Below are positions 16,122 to 23,728 of a DNA stretch of 64,000 nt, one piece after another (the stretch's first letter is position 1; every line of letters starts with the position of its first letter). Under the pieces are notes generated by a model. It saw only the letters and a list, made by a program, of their open reading frames with translations. It was not told where the DNA came from and ran no database searches. The DNA comes from Pontibacter anaerobius (GTDB lineage Bacteria; Bacteroidota; Bacteroidia; Cytophagales; Hymenobacteraceae), in NCBI RefSeq assembly GCF_026241195.1, contig NZ_JAPFQO010000007.1, forward strand, positions 62,001 through 126,000, in the 5' to 3' direction. A program made the position numbers and the translations under genes.

Positions 16122-16212
16122 AAGCTTGTTCTTTAGGTTCAGTTGTGTTTATGCAAAGCGGGTGCCAAAAAGAAAACACATTATCCAAACAGATTAAAAT
16201 CAACCTGTTATA

Positions 16213-16254
16213 AATAAAAAAAGAGGCCTCTCCTGCTGCGGAGAAGCCTCTTTT
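16213..16254 (-). terminator. Terminator after the thiolase gene
   Basis: AAAAGAGGC (16219-16227) pairs with GCCTCTTTT (16246-16254) and extends inward with one mismatch; A-run before it on the plus strand. Confidence 0.8.
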
Positions 16255-16332
16255 AATCTTAATTTATACTTCCCTTCTGTTGTTGGCAAAGTATGGATTG
16301 CCACTGCAGAAGTATGGAAGGCAAGGGTGTTT

Positions 16333-17532
16333 TTATACTTTCTCGTAAATCACTGCTACGCCCTGCCCCACGCCTACGCACATGGTAGCCAGGCCATACT
16401 TTACATTATCGCGGCGCTTCATCTCGTGCAGCAGGGTGGTGGAAATACGCGTGCCGCTGGCCCCCAGCGGGTGGCCAATGGCTATAGAGCCTCCGTTCAC
16501 GTTCACGATATCCGGGTTGATGCCCAGCTGCTGTACGCTTGGCACAGCCTGCGCGGCAAACGCTTCGTTAATTTCGGCCAGGCCGATGTCGTTTATACTT
16601 AGGCCTGCGCGCTTCAGGGCTTTTTGGGTGGCGGGCACAGGGCCTATGCCCATATGGGCCGGATCTACGCCAGCCACGGCCGCCGACACCACGCGCGCCA
16701 TTGGCGTCAGGTTGTAGCGTTTCAGCACCTCCTCGCTCACGATCAGAGAAACGGCGGCCCCATCGTTTATGCCCGATGAGTTGCCAGCCGTAACAGAGCC
16801 TCCTTTCTTAAAGGCAGGGCTCAGCGAGGCAAGCTTCTCCACGGAGGATAGCCTTGGGTGCTCATCTGTATCGAAAACAATGTCATAGGCTTTGCGCTGC
16901 GGGATGTGCACCGGCACAATCTCATCCTTAAACTTTCCGGCTTCGGCAGCAGCTTTATACTTTAGCTGGGAGCTGTGCGCAAACTCATCCTGGGTTTCAC
17001 GTGAAATGCCGTAACGCTCCGCCACGTTCTCCGCTGTTTCGCCCATGGCAAACGGGTAGTGCAGCTGCGAAAGCTTTTCGTTGGTGAATCGCCAGCCGAT
17101 GGTCGTGTCGTATATTTCGGGAGTGCGGGAGAAGGCGGTCTCGGCCTTGGCCATCACAAACGGGGCGCGGGTCATGCTCTCCACGCCGCCGGCCAGGTAT
17201 ACGCCACCGTCGCCGCAGCTAATGGCACGGCTCGCGTCGATGATGGACTGCAACCCGGAGGCGCAAAGGCGGTTCACGGTAACGCCGCCAATCTCCATTG
17301 GCAAACCGGCCAGCAACAGCGCCATACGCGCCACGTTGCGGTTATCCTCCCCGGCCTGGTTGGCTGCCCCCATCACCACGTCCTCTATCAGGGCAGGGTC
17401 CAGGTTGGGGTTGCGTTCCACGATCGCCTTCATCACCAAGGCCGCCATATCGTCGGGGCGCACAGTGCTCAGGCTACCGCCAAATTTACCTACCGGTGTT
17501 CTTAGTATATCAACTATGTAAGCAGTGTTCAT
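16333..17532 (-). CDS. Acetyl-CoA C-acyltransferase (thiolase)
   Basis: A 399-aa thiolase, acting in beta-oxidation (3-ketoacyl-CoA cleavage) or the reverse condensation. The nucleophile is Cys90 in 'VNRLCASGLQS'; the catalytic His is in 'GHPLGASG' (His354), and Cys385 lies in 'TMCVGVGQG'. 'AEINEAFA' and 'GGSIAIGHP' are also conserved. Length is standard. It stands alone here, divergent from the DUF4293 gene. An acyl-CoA dehydrogenase (33.1 kb) and a 3HCDH-domain protein (42.5 kb) in this window could act in the same pathway. Substrate chain length is not readable. Confidence 0.93.
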   Translation of the reverse strand: MNTAYIVDILRTPVGKFGGSLSTVRPDDMAALVMKAIVERNPNLDPALIEDVVMGAANQAGEDNRNVARMALLLAGLPMEIGGVTVNRLCASGLQSIIDASRAISCGDGGVYLAGGVESMTRAPFVMAKAETAFSRTPEIYDTTIGWRFTNEKLSQLHYPFAMGETAENVAERYGISRETQDEFAHSSQLKYKAAAEAGKFKDEIVPVHIPQRKAYDIVFDTDEHPRLSSVEKLASLSPAFKKGGSVTAGNSSGINDGAAVSLIVSEEVLKRYNLTPMARVVSAAVAGVDPAHMGIGPVPATQKALKRAGLSINDIGLAEINEAFAAQAVPSVQQLGINPDIVNVNGGSIAIGHPLGASGTRISTTLLHEMKRRDNVKYGLATMCVGVGQGVAVIYEKV

Positions 17533-17561
17533 CTTAATTTTAGTTTTTACAGGTCTTTGCC

Positions 17562-17569
17562 TAATTTTG
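17562..17569 (+). promoter_or_regulatory. Candidate -7 element for the DUF4293 gene
   Basis: TAATTTTG matches TAnnTTTG exactly and lies 30 bp before the ATG; no convincing TTTG at -33. Confidence 0.45.
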
Positions 17570-17599
17570 CATCTCTTTGCAAGATAATTTAACCATCAC

Positions 17600-18100
17600 A
17601 TGATACAAAGAATTCAAACCGTATTTCTGGCCCTACTGGCCATTGCCCTGATCGCGATGCTTTTTCTGCCGCTGTGGTCTAAAACCGATCCTACCACCGG
17701 CGAGGAGGTTGTGCTCACTGCCTGGAACCTGAAATCATACTTCCTGACGGAGCAGGGGGAGCCGGGCTCGGCGGGCAGCGTGCCGCAACAGGGCACAATT
17801 GCCATCGGTATGCTGGCCATTGCCGCCGCTGTTATTGCCATTTATGAGATCTTCCAGTACAAGAGCCGCCTGAACCAGATGAAACTCGGCCTGCTGAACA
17901 CGCTGCTGATCGTTGCGACCCTCGGCACCATGCTGTACTATGCGTACTTTGTGGGCGCAGACCTGGTGCTGCCCGGTGAAAAAGGCACTTACGAGGCGGG
18001 CTTCTTTATGCCGCTGCTGGCTTTGGTGCTTAACTCCCTGGCCAACCGCTTTATCAAGCGCGATGAGGATCTGGTGAGGTCTGTGGACAGGCTGAGATAG
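17600..18100 (+). CDS. DUF4293 family membrane protein
   Basis: A 166-aa protein with four predicted membrane segments (about 5-27, 66-84, 97-116, 132-149). It begins MIQRIQTVFLALLAIALIAM, the typical start of the Bacteroidota-specific DUF4293 family, whose function is unknown. A periplasmic loop of about 40 residues lies between helices 1 and 2. Divergent from the thiolase gene and closed by a strong 22-bp terminator. Confidence 0.88.
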   Translation: MIQRIQTVFLALLAIALIAMLFLPLWSKTDPTTGEEVVLTAWNLKSYFLTEQGEPGSAGSVPQQGTIAIGMLAIAAAVIAIYEIFQYKSRLNQMKLGLLNTLLIVATLGTMLYYAYFVGADLVLPGEKGTYEAGFFMPLLALVLNSLANRFIKRDEDLVRSVDRLR

Positions 18101-18116
18101 GAAGTATAAAATATTG

Positions 18117-18164
18117 ATAAAGGAAAGGCGGGTGTTGCTTCGGCAGCACCCGCCTTTCCTTTAT
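18117..18164 (+). terminator. Strong terminator after DUF4293 gene
   Basis: A 22-bp stem with one G-U pair and a TTCG tetraloop (18139-18142). The stem is A-rich at its base on one side and T-rich on the other, so it may act in both directions. Confidence 0.92.
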
Positions 18165-18600
18165 ACTTTGACTATCTTTACTTAGCCGCTGCTTCCTTTA
18201 ACCTGGTACAGGTTATACTTTCTAGCTACCGCTTACCCTCAGTCTTACAAACCTATTGTTGCATCTCCTGCTTTGGTGCCCTCAAGGCCGGGAGGCCTCG
18301 CCTTCGGACATCGCGCTGTGTTCCCTCCTGCCTACGCTGCGCTGCGGCTGCTCAGCAAGCTGAGCACCGGATCTCACAAGGCGCTCAATTCAAAGGCTGG
18401 GATCAGGTTCGATAGCTGCTGCCTTTGCTACTGAGCAAGTGTGATTCCCCTCTCGGGAAGGGTTAGGGGTGGGTTTTATAATTCTGCAGTTAAGAACAGA
18501 AAATATGAAAGTTATACTTCTAAATCAGTAATTACAGGCTCCCCTCCTTAGCTAAGGAGGGGCAGGGGTGGTTGGAACCGGTACTGCAAATCTCCCTCTC
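18165..18600 (+). repeat. Intergenic modular repeat, copy B (short form)
   Basis: Same orientation as copy A but without the four-hairpin part. It holds 'AGCCGCTGCTTCCTTTAA', the 'TTCTAGCTACCGCTTACC' and 'AGTCTTACAAACCTA' module, the GC-rich segment with 'AAGGCCGGGAGGCCTCG', 'AAGGCGCTCAA', and two C-rich tails; the second is a perfect 22-bp palindrome (CCCCTCCTTA...) at 18541-18562 followed by 'GCAGGGGTGGTTGG'. The gap 18101-18725 has no credible gene. Confidence 0.8.
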
Positions 18601-18630
18601 CTCTTCTCAGCAAGACATTTTATAACAGGC

Positions 18631-18663
18631 AAAAAAGAGCGGCACAGGTATAACCCGTGCCGC
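18631..18663 (-). terminator. Terminator after the DUF4476 gene
   Basis: GCGGCAC (18639-18645) and GTGCCGC (18657-18663) with the A-run 18631-18636, which becomes a U-run on the minus strand. Confidence 0.75.
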
Positions 18664-18725
18664 GCCCAAAATTTCTCACCGTAAATTTTACTCTTACATG
18701 CTAACTTTTCACTTTTAAAATTCTT

Positions 18726-19481
18726 TTATCTTCTCCGCCTTGCATAATCCTCCAGTTCCCGCACGCTGCTATCGAACTTAAACTCATCGTAGATGTAGTA
18801 AAAGTGCTCCTGGTCACAGAGGTAGTCGTAGGCATACTTGGCAAACTCTACGCGGGTGCTCTCGTGGTCGAACTGCCGCAGCATGCGCTTCAGGTCGTCG
18901 GCCATGATGCTGTTTCCTCGCAAGGCGTCGCGGGCTATACTTAGTTTGGTGCTCTCGAAGTCGCGGTGGCGGATGGCCTCTATGGCGCGATCCAGCTCAC
19001 GGCCTGAGAGCAGGTTTCGGCAGCTACCGTAGTAGTCGTCACGGTAACGGTCGTCATATCGATCATCATAACGGTCGTGGCCGCAATGGTCGTCGTGGCG
19101 GTGGTGGTCCGGGTAGCGTGGCCGTGGCACAGGCACTACAACCGGCCTTAGCGGCACTTCGCTGATGAGCTGCAGATAGGCCTTACCGCTGCGCCCTATG
19201 GTACGCACGCCGTAACTAGCCTCCACCCCATGCGGCAGGACTACCTTCTGCCCCATCTTATACATGCCGTGCCGGCTTCGCACGCGCAACTCTATGTAGT
19301 GTTTGCCCGGCCGCACATGGTCCAGGCGCACAAAATTGGTGGCGGTGCGGTTTACCAGGCGGCCATCAATCTCGACCTGGAAATACTCCCCTCGCTCGGC
19401 GGTGAAGGTAAGTATGGAGCTTTGTGCCCAAACCGGCAGCGCCAGCAGCACAAACAGAAACGGTAGTAGAAGCTTTCTCAT
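18726..19481 (-). CDS. DUF4476 domain protein, secreted
   Basis: A 251-aa exported protein. Signal peptide about 1-20 (MRKLLLPFLFVLLALPVWAQ). Residues 20-105 look like a PEGA-like beta domain ('GEYFQVEIDGRLVN', 'HVRPGKHYIELRV'); a His/Arg/Asp/Tyr-rich linker with tandem DDRYDDRYRDD follows (about 115-155), then the DUF4476 helical domain ('SGRELDRAIEAIRHRDFESTKLSIAR', 'MLRQFDHESTRVEFAKYAYDY'). Start 19481 is chosen over 19520 because the signal peptide begins there. A perfect 10-bp inverted repeat lies immediately before this ATG. The domain's function is unknown; it is common in Bacteroidota. Confidence 0.85.
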   Translation of the reverse strand: MRKLLLPFLFVLLALPVWAQSSILTFTAERGEYFQVEIDGRLVNRTATNFVRLDHVRPGKHYIELRVRSRHGMYKMGQKVVLPHGVEASYGVRTIGRSGKAYLQLISEVPLRPVVVPVPRPRYPDHHRHDDHCGHDRYDDRYDDRYRDDYYGSCRNLLSGRELDRAIEAIRHRDFESTKLSIARDALRGNSIMADDLKRMLRQFDHESTRVEFAKYAYDYLCDQEHFYYIYDEFKFDSSVRELEDYARRRR

Positions 19482-19511
19482 GGCAAGTATAGGTTTTTGC
19501 TTATACTTGCC
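19482..19511 (-). promoter_or_regulatory. Inverted repeat directly abutting a start codon
   Basis: GGCAAGTATA (19482-19491) and TATACTTGCC (19502-19511), a perfect 10-bp stem with a 10-nt loop, ending at the base before the DUF4476 ATG. In the mRNA it would occlude the ribosome-binding region. Its arms are two inverted copies of the window's frequent heptamer. Confidence 0.5.
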
Positions 19512-19538
19512 TGTAACCAATTATTGTGCCAGTTTGGT

Positions 19539-20210
19539 CTACTCGAGTCTGTAGTTTAAGCCAATACCAACAGAAACTGGCTTATGATTCAGAATAGCGC
19601 CTCGGCTATGCAGGCTTCTGTACAGGAACATGCCATCCACAAAAATATCCAAGCGTTCACTCATCCTATAATTCGCCGAAAGGCCTGCTGTAGCCACTAC
19701 ATTTATAGAGGCATGCTCTTCTTTATAAAGTTCTGTAGTTTCACCATCCAGGCTTTCTGTGGCCCTTGCTTTGATGTGGCCAATCACAGGAGCCAATGTA
19801 GTGTTAGCGTATACCTGAAGCCTTTTATAAGGATTAAAGGGGCTAAACTTCAACGTGAAAGGTACTACTAACGCCTGGATGTTTTGGGTTTGCCTTGTTT
19901 CATAATGACTGCTATCTGCCAAAACAAACCTAGTACCGTAGGCAGCAGCCTCGTTGGCACCGTATCCTAAACCGGCTTGTATAGTTGCTCTTTTGGATAG
20001 TCTCTATCCATAATGTATGTTTAAGTACGGCATAACGCCCGCCATCACTTTATACTTAGCTTTTCCAGCAACATAGTAACCGGTGGTGCTTACGCTTGCC
20101 CCTATGAAGGATTTACCTTCAGTGGAGTTTGTGTCAGAGGCAGGGGCCTGTTGTGCCACAGCGGCGAACGAGGACAGCAGCAGCAGAAGGGTCAGGAAAT
20201 TGGTTTTCAT
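19539..20210 (-). pseudogene. Outer-membrane beta-barrel protein with in-frame amber stop
   Basis: The reading frame starts MKTNFLTLLLLLSSFAAVAQQ at 20210 and is open to 19539 except for one TAG at 20004-20006. Aligned with the neighbouring paralogue, the stop falls exactly where that protein has Tyr ('NFGYRLNKR' versus 'HYG*RLSKR'), and the frame continues with matching sequence ('IQAGLGYGANE', 'FNPYKRLQVYANTTLAPVIGH', 'GIGLNYRLE'). So a single base change, not a frameshift, interrupts the gene. Otherwise it is a full-length secreted beta-barrel. It could be a true pseudogene, a phase or population variant, a read-through case, or a sequencing error. Confidence 0.8.
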
Positions 20211-20222
20211 ATCAAACTTATC

Positions 20223-20900
20223 TTACTTCTCCCGCCTCAGGTTAAGATTGTAGTTTAGACCTGCTCCCACTGATTTACCTTCATAAATACTGCTTGAGCG
20301 CGGTTCGAAGAAAAAGTTCTTGTAGAACAGGATGCCATCAGCATAAAGGTCTATCCGCTTATTGAGCCTGTAGTTGAGCGTTAAGCCTGCCGTGGCAACC
20401 AAATCAAACGTATAGAATTTTTCATCATAGAGAACTGTGATATCTTCATCATAGGTTTCTGTAGCCCTTGTCTTCATGTGGCCAAAAACAGGAGCAAGCG
20501 AGGCGTTAGCATATAATTGCAGCCTCTTGTATGGGTTAAAGGGCGTCCATTTCAAGGTTAAGGGAGTAACTACCCCGCGGATACGTTGGTATTTATGGAA
20601 ATTCCCATATTTACCATTCGATACAGCTGTCGTGTACCCGTTTATTTCATTGGCACCATAGCCAAGCCCAATTTGTATGGCTGTTCTTTTGTTTAGCCTA
20701 TACCCAAAATTAACAATCACAAATGGCTTTATAGCACTAAAGGACTCGTGCTTGAGCTCCCCCATTATCGGGTATGACGTGTTGCTTAATCCTACCCCTA
20801 CGAAGAATTTATTATCTGTAGAATCTGGATTAGAAGCTTGCTGCGCCACAGCGGCGAACGAGGACAGCAGCAGCAGAAGGGTTAGGAAGCTTGTTTTCAT
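20223..20900 (-). CDS. Outer-membrane beta-barrel protein
   Basis: A 225-aa protein with a signal peptide (about 1-20) and alternating hydrophobic/polar strands ending 'VGAGLNYNLNLRREK', as in small eight-stranded barrels of Bacteroidota. Function unknown. It lies 12 bp upstream of a tandem paralogue that carries an amber stop; the two signal-peptide coding regions are nearly identical at the DNA level, which indicates a fairly recent duplication or local conversion. Both are probably transcribed together. Confidence 0.8.
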   Translation of the reverse strand: MKTSFLTLLLLLSSFAAVAQQASNPDSTDNKFFVGVGLSNTSYPIMGELKHESFSAIKPFVIVNFGYRLNKRTAIQIGLGYGANEINGYTTAVSNGKYGNFHKYQRIRGVVTPLTLKWTPFNPYKRLQLYANASLAPVFGHMKTRATETYDEDITVLYDEKFYTFDLVATAGLTLNYRLNKRIDLYADGILFYKNFFFEPRSSSIYEGKSVGAGLNYNLNLRREK

Positions 20901-21104
20901 TTAAGGTATGGCGAGAGGAACAGAAAAACTTAGTATCCATAAACATACCTACCTAAAAGTATAAACACAAGGTACTTTCTGGGGAATTTGTCACATGGGT
21001 TTTAGCTTATTTTAGCCTACTTTATACTTTATAAAGTGCCATAACAACTCGCGATCATACTTTCTATCCGGCATTTTCCCGGTGTTTTGTCACATCAGAC
21101 CCGG

Positions 21105-21142
21105 AAAAAAGAAGCGCCACAGGTGCTGTACCTGTGGCGCTT
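21105..21142 (-). terminator. Terminator of purM
   Basis: A 13-bp perfect stem (AAGCGCCACAGGT 21112-21124, ACCTGTGGCGCTT 21130-21142), loop of 5; A-run 21105-21110 gives a U-run on the minus strand. Confidence 0.92.
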
Positions 21143-21165
21143 GCAAAGTATGTTCAAAGTATAAT

Positions 21166-22335
21166 TTAGCCTTCGTAGTAGAACTCGCCGTACGGGCTGC
21201 GGATGGTGAGTTCGTTGGCCTTGCTCTTCTCCACGCGGCCGATGACCTGCGCTTCCACGCCAAAGCTTTTCGAGATGTCAATCAGATCCTGCGCATGCTC
21301 CTCCGGCAGGTAAATCTCGAGGCGATGCCCCATGTTGAAGACCTTATACATCTCCTTCCAGTCGGTGTGGCTCTGCTCCTGAATGATGCGGAACAGCGGT
21401 GGCACCGGCAGCAGGTTATCTTTAATAATATGTACCTTCTCGGTGAAGTGCAGCACTTTGGTTTGGGCGCCTCCGCTGCAGTGCACCATGCCGTGTATGT
21501 GCGGGCGGTGCTGCTTCAGAATCTCCATCACGATAGGCGCATAGGTACGCGTCGGCGAGAGCACCAGTTTGCCCACCTCTATGCCTGTTTCCTTGTCTAC
21601 ATCCGTCAGGCGCTTGTTACCGGAGTACACCAGGTCCACAGGCAGCTCCGGATCGTAGCTTTCGGGGTAAGAGGCAGCCAGGTATTTATGGAACACATCG
21701 TGGCGGGCCGAGGTGAGGCCGTTGCTGCCCATGCCGCCGTTGTACTCGGTCTCGTAAGTGGCCTGCCCGTAAGAGGCAAAGCCCACGATCACGTCGCCGG
21801 GCTGTATGGTGTGGTTCGAGATCACCTCGTCGCGGCGCATGCGGGCCGTCACTGTGCTGTCCACAATGATGGTGCGCACCAGGTCGCCCACGTCGGCTGT
21901 CTCGCCGCCCGTGCTGTAAATGCCCACGCCGTTGTCGCGCAGCATCTGCAGCACCTCCTCGGTACCGTTTATAATGGCGGCAATCACCTCACCCGGGATC
22001 AGGTTCTTGTTACGCCCTATGGTGGAGGAAAGCAGGATCCTGTCCGTGGCACCCACGCACAGCAGGTCGTCGGTGTTCATCACCACGGCATCCTGGGCAA
22101 TGCCTTTCCACACGCTAAGGTCACCGGTCTCTTTCCAGTACATGTAGGCTAGCGATGACTTGGTGCCGGCCCCGTCGGCGTGCATGATGGCGCAGTAATC
22201 CTCGTCGCCGGTCAGGATGTCGGGGATGATCTTGCAGAAAGCTTTCGGGAAAAGTCCTTTATCGATGTTTTTGATGGCGTTGTGCACATCCTCCTTAGAG
22301 GCGGATACGCCGCGACGCAAATATCTGTTTTCCAT
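21166..22335 (-). CDS. purM: Phosphoribosylformylglycinamidine cyclo-ligase (AIR synthase)
   Basis: Forms aminoimidazole ribonucleotide from FGAM with ATP, step five of purine synthesis. 389 aa, slightly longer than the enterobacterial 345 aa as is usual in Bacteroidota. Seen: 'MENRYLRRGVSASKEDV' at the N terminus, 'HADGAGTKSSLAYMYW' (ATP/metal loop), 'MNTDDLLCVGATDRILLSSTIGRNK', 'YSTGGETADVGD', 'IVGFASYGQATYE', 'HCSGGAQTKVLHF' and 'FNMGHRLEIYLPEE'. These are PurM-superfamily hallmarks. Monocistronic. The chance of a related AIR-synthase-fold enzyme is small. Confidence 0.87.
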   Translation of the reverse strand: MENRYLRRGVSASKEDVHNAIKNIDKGLFPKAFCKIIPDILTGDEDYCAIMHADGAGTKSSLAYMYWKETGDLSVWKGIAQDAVVMNTDDLLCVGATDRILLSSTIGRNKNLIPGEVIAAIINGTEEVLQMLRDNGVGIYSTGGETADVGDLVRTIIVDSTVTARMRRDEVISNHTIQPGDVIVGFASYGQATYETEYNGGMGSNGLTSARHDVFHKYLAASYPESYDPELPVDLVYSGNKRLTDVDKETGIEVGKLVLSPTRTYAPIVMEILKQHRPHIHGMVHCSGGAQTKVLHFTEKVHIIKDNLLPVPPLFRIIQEQSHTDWKEMYKVFNMGHRLEIYLPEEHAQDLIDISKSFGVEAQVIGRVEKSKANELTIRSPYGEFYYEG

Positions 22336-22486
22336 AGTTTCAGGATGATTTGCCTACAAATTTAACAAAGGGAACGGCATTCCCGACAGCAGCGGCCATT
22401 TTTATACTTTAAAAGATGAGAATTGCAACGGCTCGGGAAGTATGAGGGTCAGTTACATAGATGTATCATCATAAAACAATGTATCT

Positions 22487-23044
22487 ATGAAAACGAAACT
22501 GCTGTTCCCGCTGCTGGGCGCCCTCTCCTACTTCGCTGGGCCTGCGCTGGCCCAAACCGATGATGTCCCCTCCTCAAAACCGCAGGCCGTTGCGCCCTAT
22601 AAAACCTCCCTCGGCTTCCGCACCACCTGGGGCGGCCCGTCGGGCATAGACTCTGAACTCCGCCTGAAACATTTTGTAGGTCCGCAGTCGGCACTGGAGT
22701 TGCAGGTGGGGCAATGGCATTACCAGCGGGCTTACCAGGCCTCGCTGCATTACCTGTGGCAGCCGCAACTGCTCACCTCCAGCCGCCTGAGGCCATACGC
22801 CGGACTGGGCATTGGAGCCGTGGGCGGCTCCCGCGACAGGTTTAACGAGAAGCAGGACATGGAGGTTGGCGCCATGCTACTTGCCTCTGTGGGCATAGAG
22901 TATACATTCCCGAGGTTGCCGCTGGCTATTTCAGTTGATTATCGCCATATGATGCTTGGCCTTAACACAAACAACTTCGAGTATTTTGGCCACTCCCGCA
23001 TAAGCACGCTGGGGGTTGGGCTGAAGTATACTTTCGGGAAGTGA
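22487..23044 (+). CDS. Small outer-membrane beta-barrel protein
   Basis: A 185-aa protein with a signal peptide (about 1-22, ending ALAQ) and a barrel-like body: 'LRPYAGLGIGAVGG', 'LLASVGIEYTF', 'AISVDYRHMMLG', and the C-terminal strand 'STLGVGLKYTFGK', which suits BAM recognition. Of the OmpW/OprF-like size class; function unknown. Divergent from purM, and followed by copy C of the intergenic repeat. Confidence 0.78.
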   Translation: MKTKLLFPLLGALSYFAGPALAQTDDVPSSKPQAVAPYKTSLGFRTTWGGPSGIDSELRLKHFVGPQSALELQVGQWHYQRAYQASLHYLWQPQLLTSSRLRPYAGLGIGAVGGSRDRFNEKQDMEVGAMLLASVGIEYTFPRLPLAISVDYRHMMLGLNTNNFEYFGHSRISTLGVGLKYTFGK

Positions 23045-23089
23045 TTTACACTTTGGGTCCGAATCAGGATTTTAAGGTTAACAGGATTT

Positions 23090-23666
23090 TATTCAACACG
23101 GGTCCACCCCCCCTGCCCCTCCTTGTTTAAGGAGGGGAGTTTCCGGCAGGTGTAACCCCCCCCTAGCCCCTCCGAGGAGGGGAATTGATCTGAAACTCCG
23201 TCAGCGGTGGCTATCGAACTGTTCCCAGTCTTTCCGTTGAGCGCCTTTGGAGTTTTTCGGTCCCGAAGGGATTGCAAAGCGACAGCGAGCAAAGAAAAGC
23301 TCCCAGCGCGATGCGGGAAGACGAGCCCTCCCGGGCTGGAGGGAGCCTCAGCAGCAGCTAGCAAGGATAGCTTGGTTCAAATTGTAGGAAACAGCGGCTA
23401 GGGAAGTACAAAGTATGCGGACTAGGAGTCCGCGGCAGAGAGGTTCCGGACAGGGATGTCCGGAACAGCGGGAAAGGCAAGTATAAAAGTATAGGCAAAG
23501 TATAAAGTATGGCTATAGTTGCGTTACAAACTCAACACCATAAAATGACACAAGTCTGGAGACTTGCGCCAGAGGGGAGAAGCAGCGGCTAACAAGTACA
23601 GCCAAAGTATATACTCTAGGAAGCCGTAACCAAAGTATAAATCATACGCATCCCTGAATCCTGATC
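23090..23666 (-). repeat. Intergenic modular repeat, copy C
   Basis: Opposite in orientation to copy A and complete. From left: C-rich tails (including CCCCTCCTT...AAGGAGGGG near 23115), the 'GGAGTTTTTC...GAAAAGCTCC' hairpin, the GC-rich 'GAGCCCTCCCGGGCTGGAGGG' block, hairpin GCGGACT-AGG-AGTCCGC (23417-23433), perfect hairpin GTTCCGGACA/TGTCCGGAAC (23443-23466), GTTG-GTTACAAACTCAAC (23518-23536), CAAGTCTGGAGACTTG (23551-23566), and the leader (23583-23666). Positions 23320-23470 match 48697-48847 with two mismatches. No credible gene lies in 23045-23728. Confidence 0.87.
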
Positions 23667-23705
23667 AAAAAAAAGAGCCGCACAAGTATAAAACTTATGC
23701 GGCTC
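23667..23705 (-). terminator. Terminator of the OmpA-family gene
   Basis: GAGCCGCA...TGCGGCTC (23675-23705), one internal mismatch, preceded on the plus strand by eight A (23667-23674). Confidence 0.85.
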
Positions 23706-23728
23706 CCGCTTTTGTAGCGCTACACTGA

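Noticed and set aside
21082-22152. 356-aa frame antisense to purM
   Set aside because: Lies opposite PurM hallmarks; His/Val-rich composition of a shadow.
23207-23401. Short frames in repeat copies (also 43845-44093 and 48584-48778) with a shared stretch ending in SPPGLEGA
   Set aside because: They occur only where the DNA repeat itself is conserved, have no start signal, and are not preserved in copies A, B and D.
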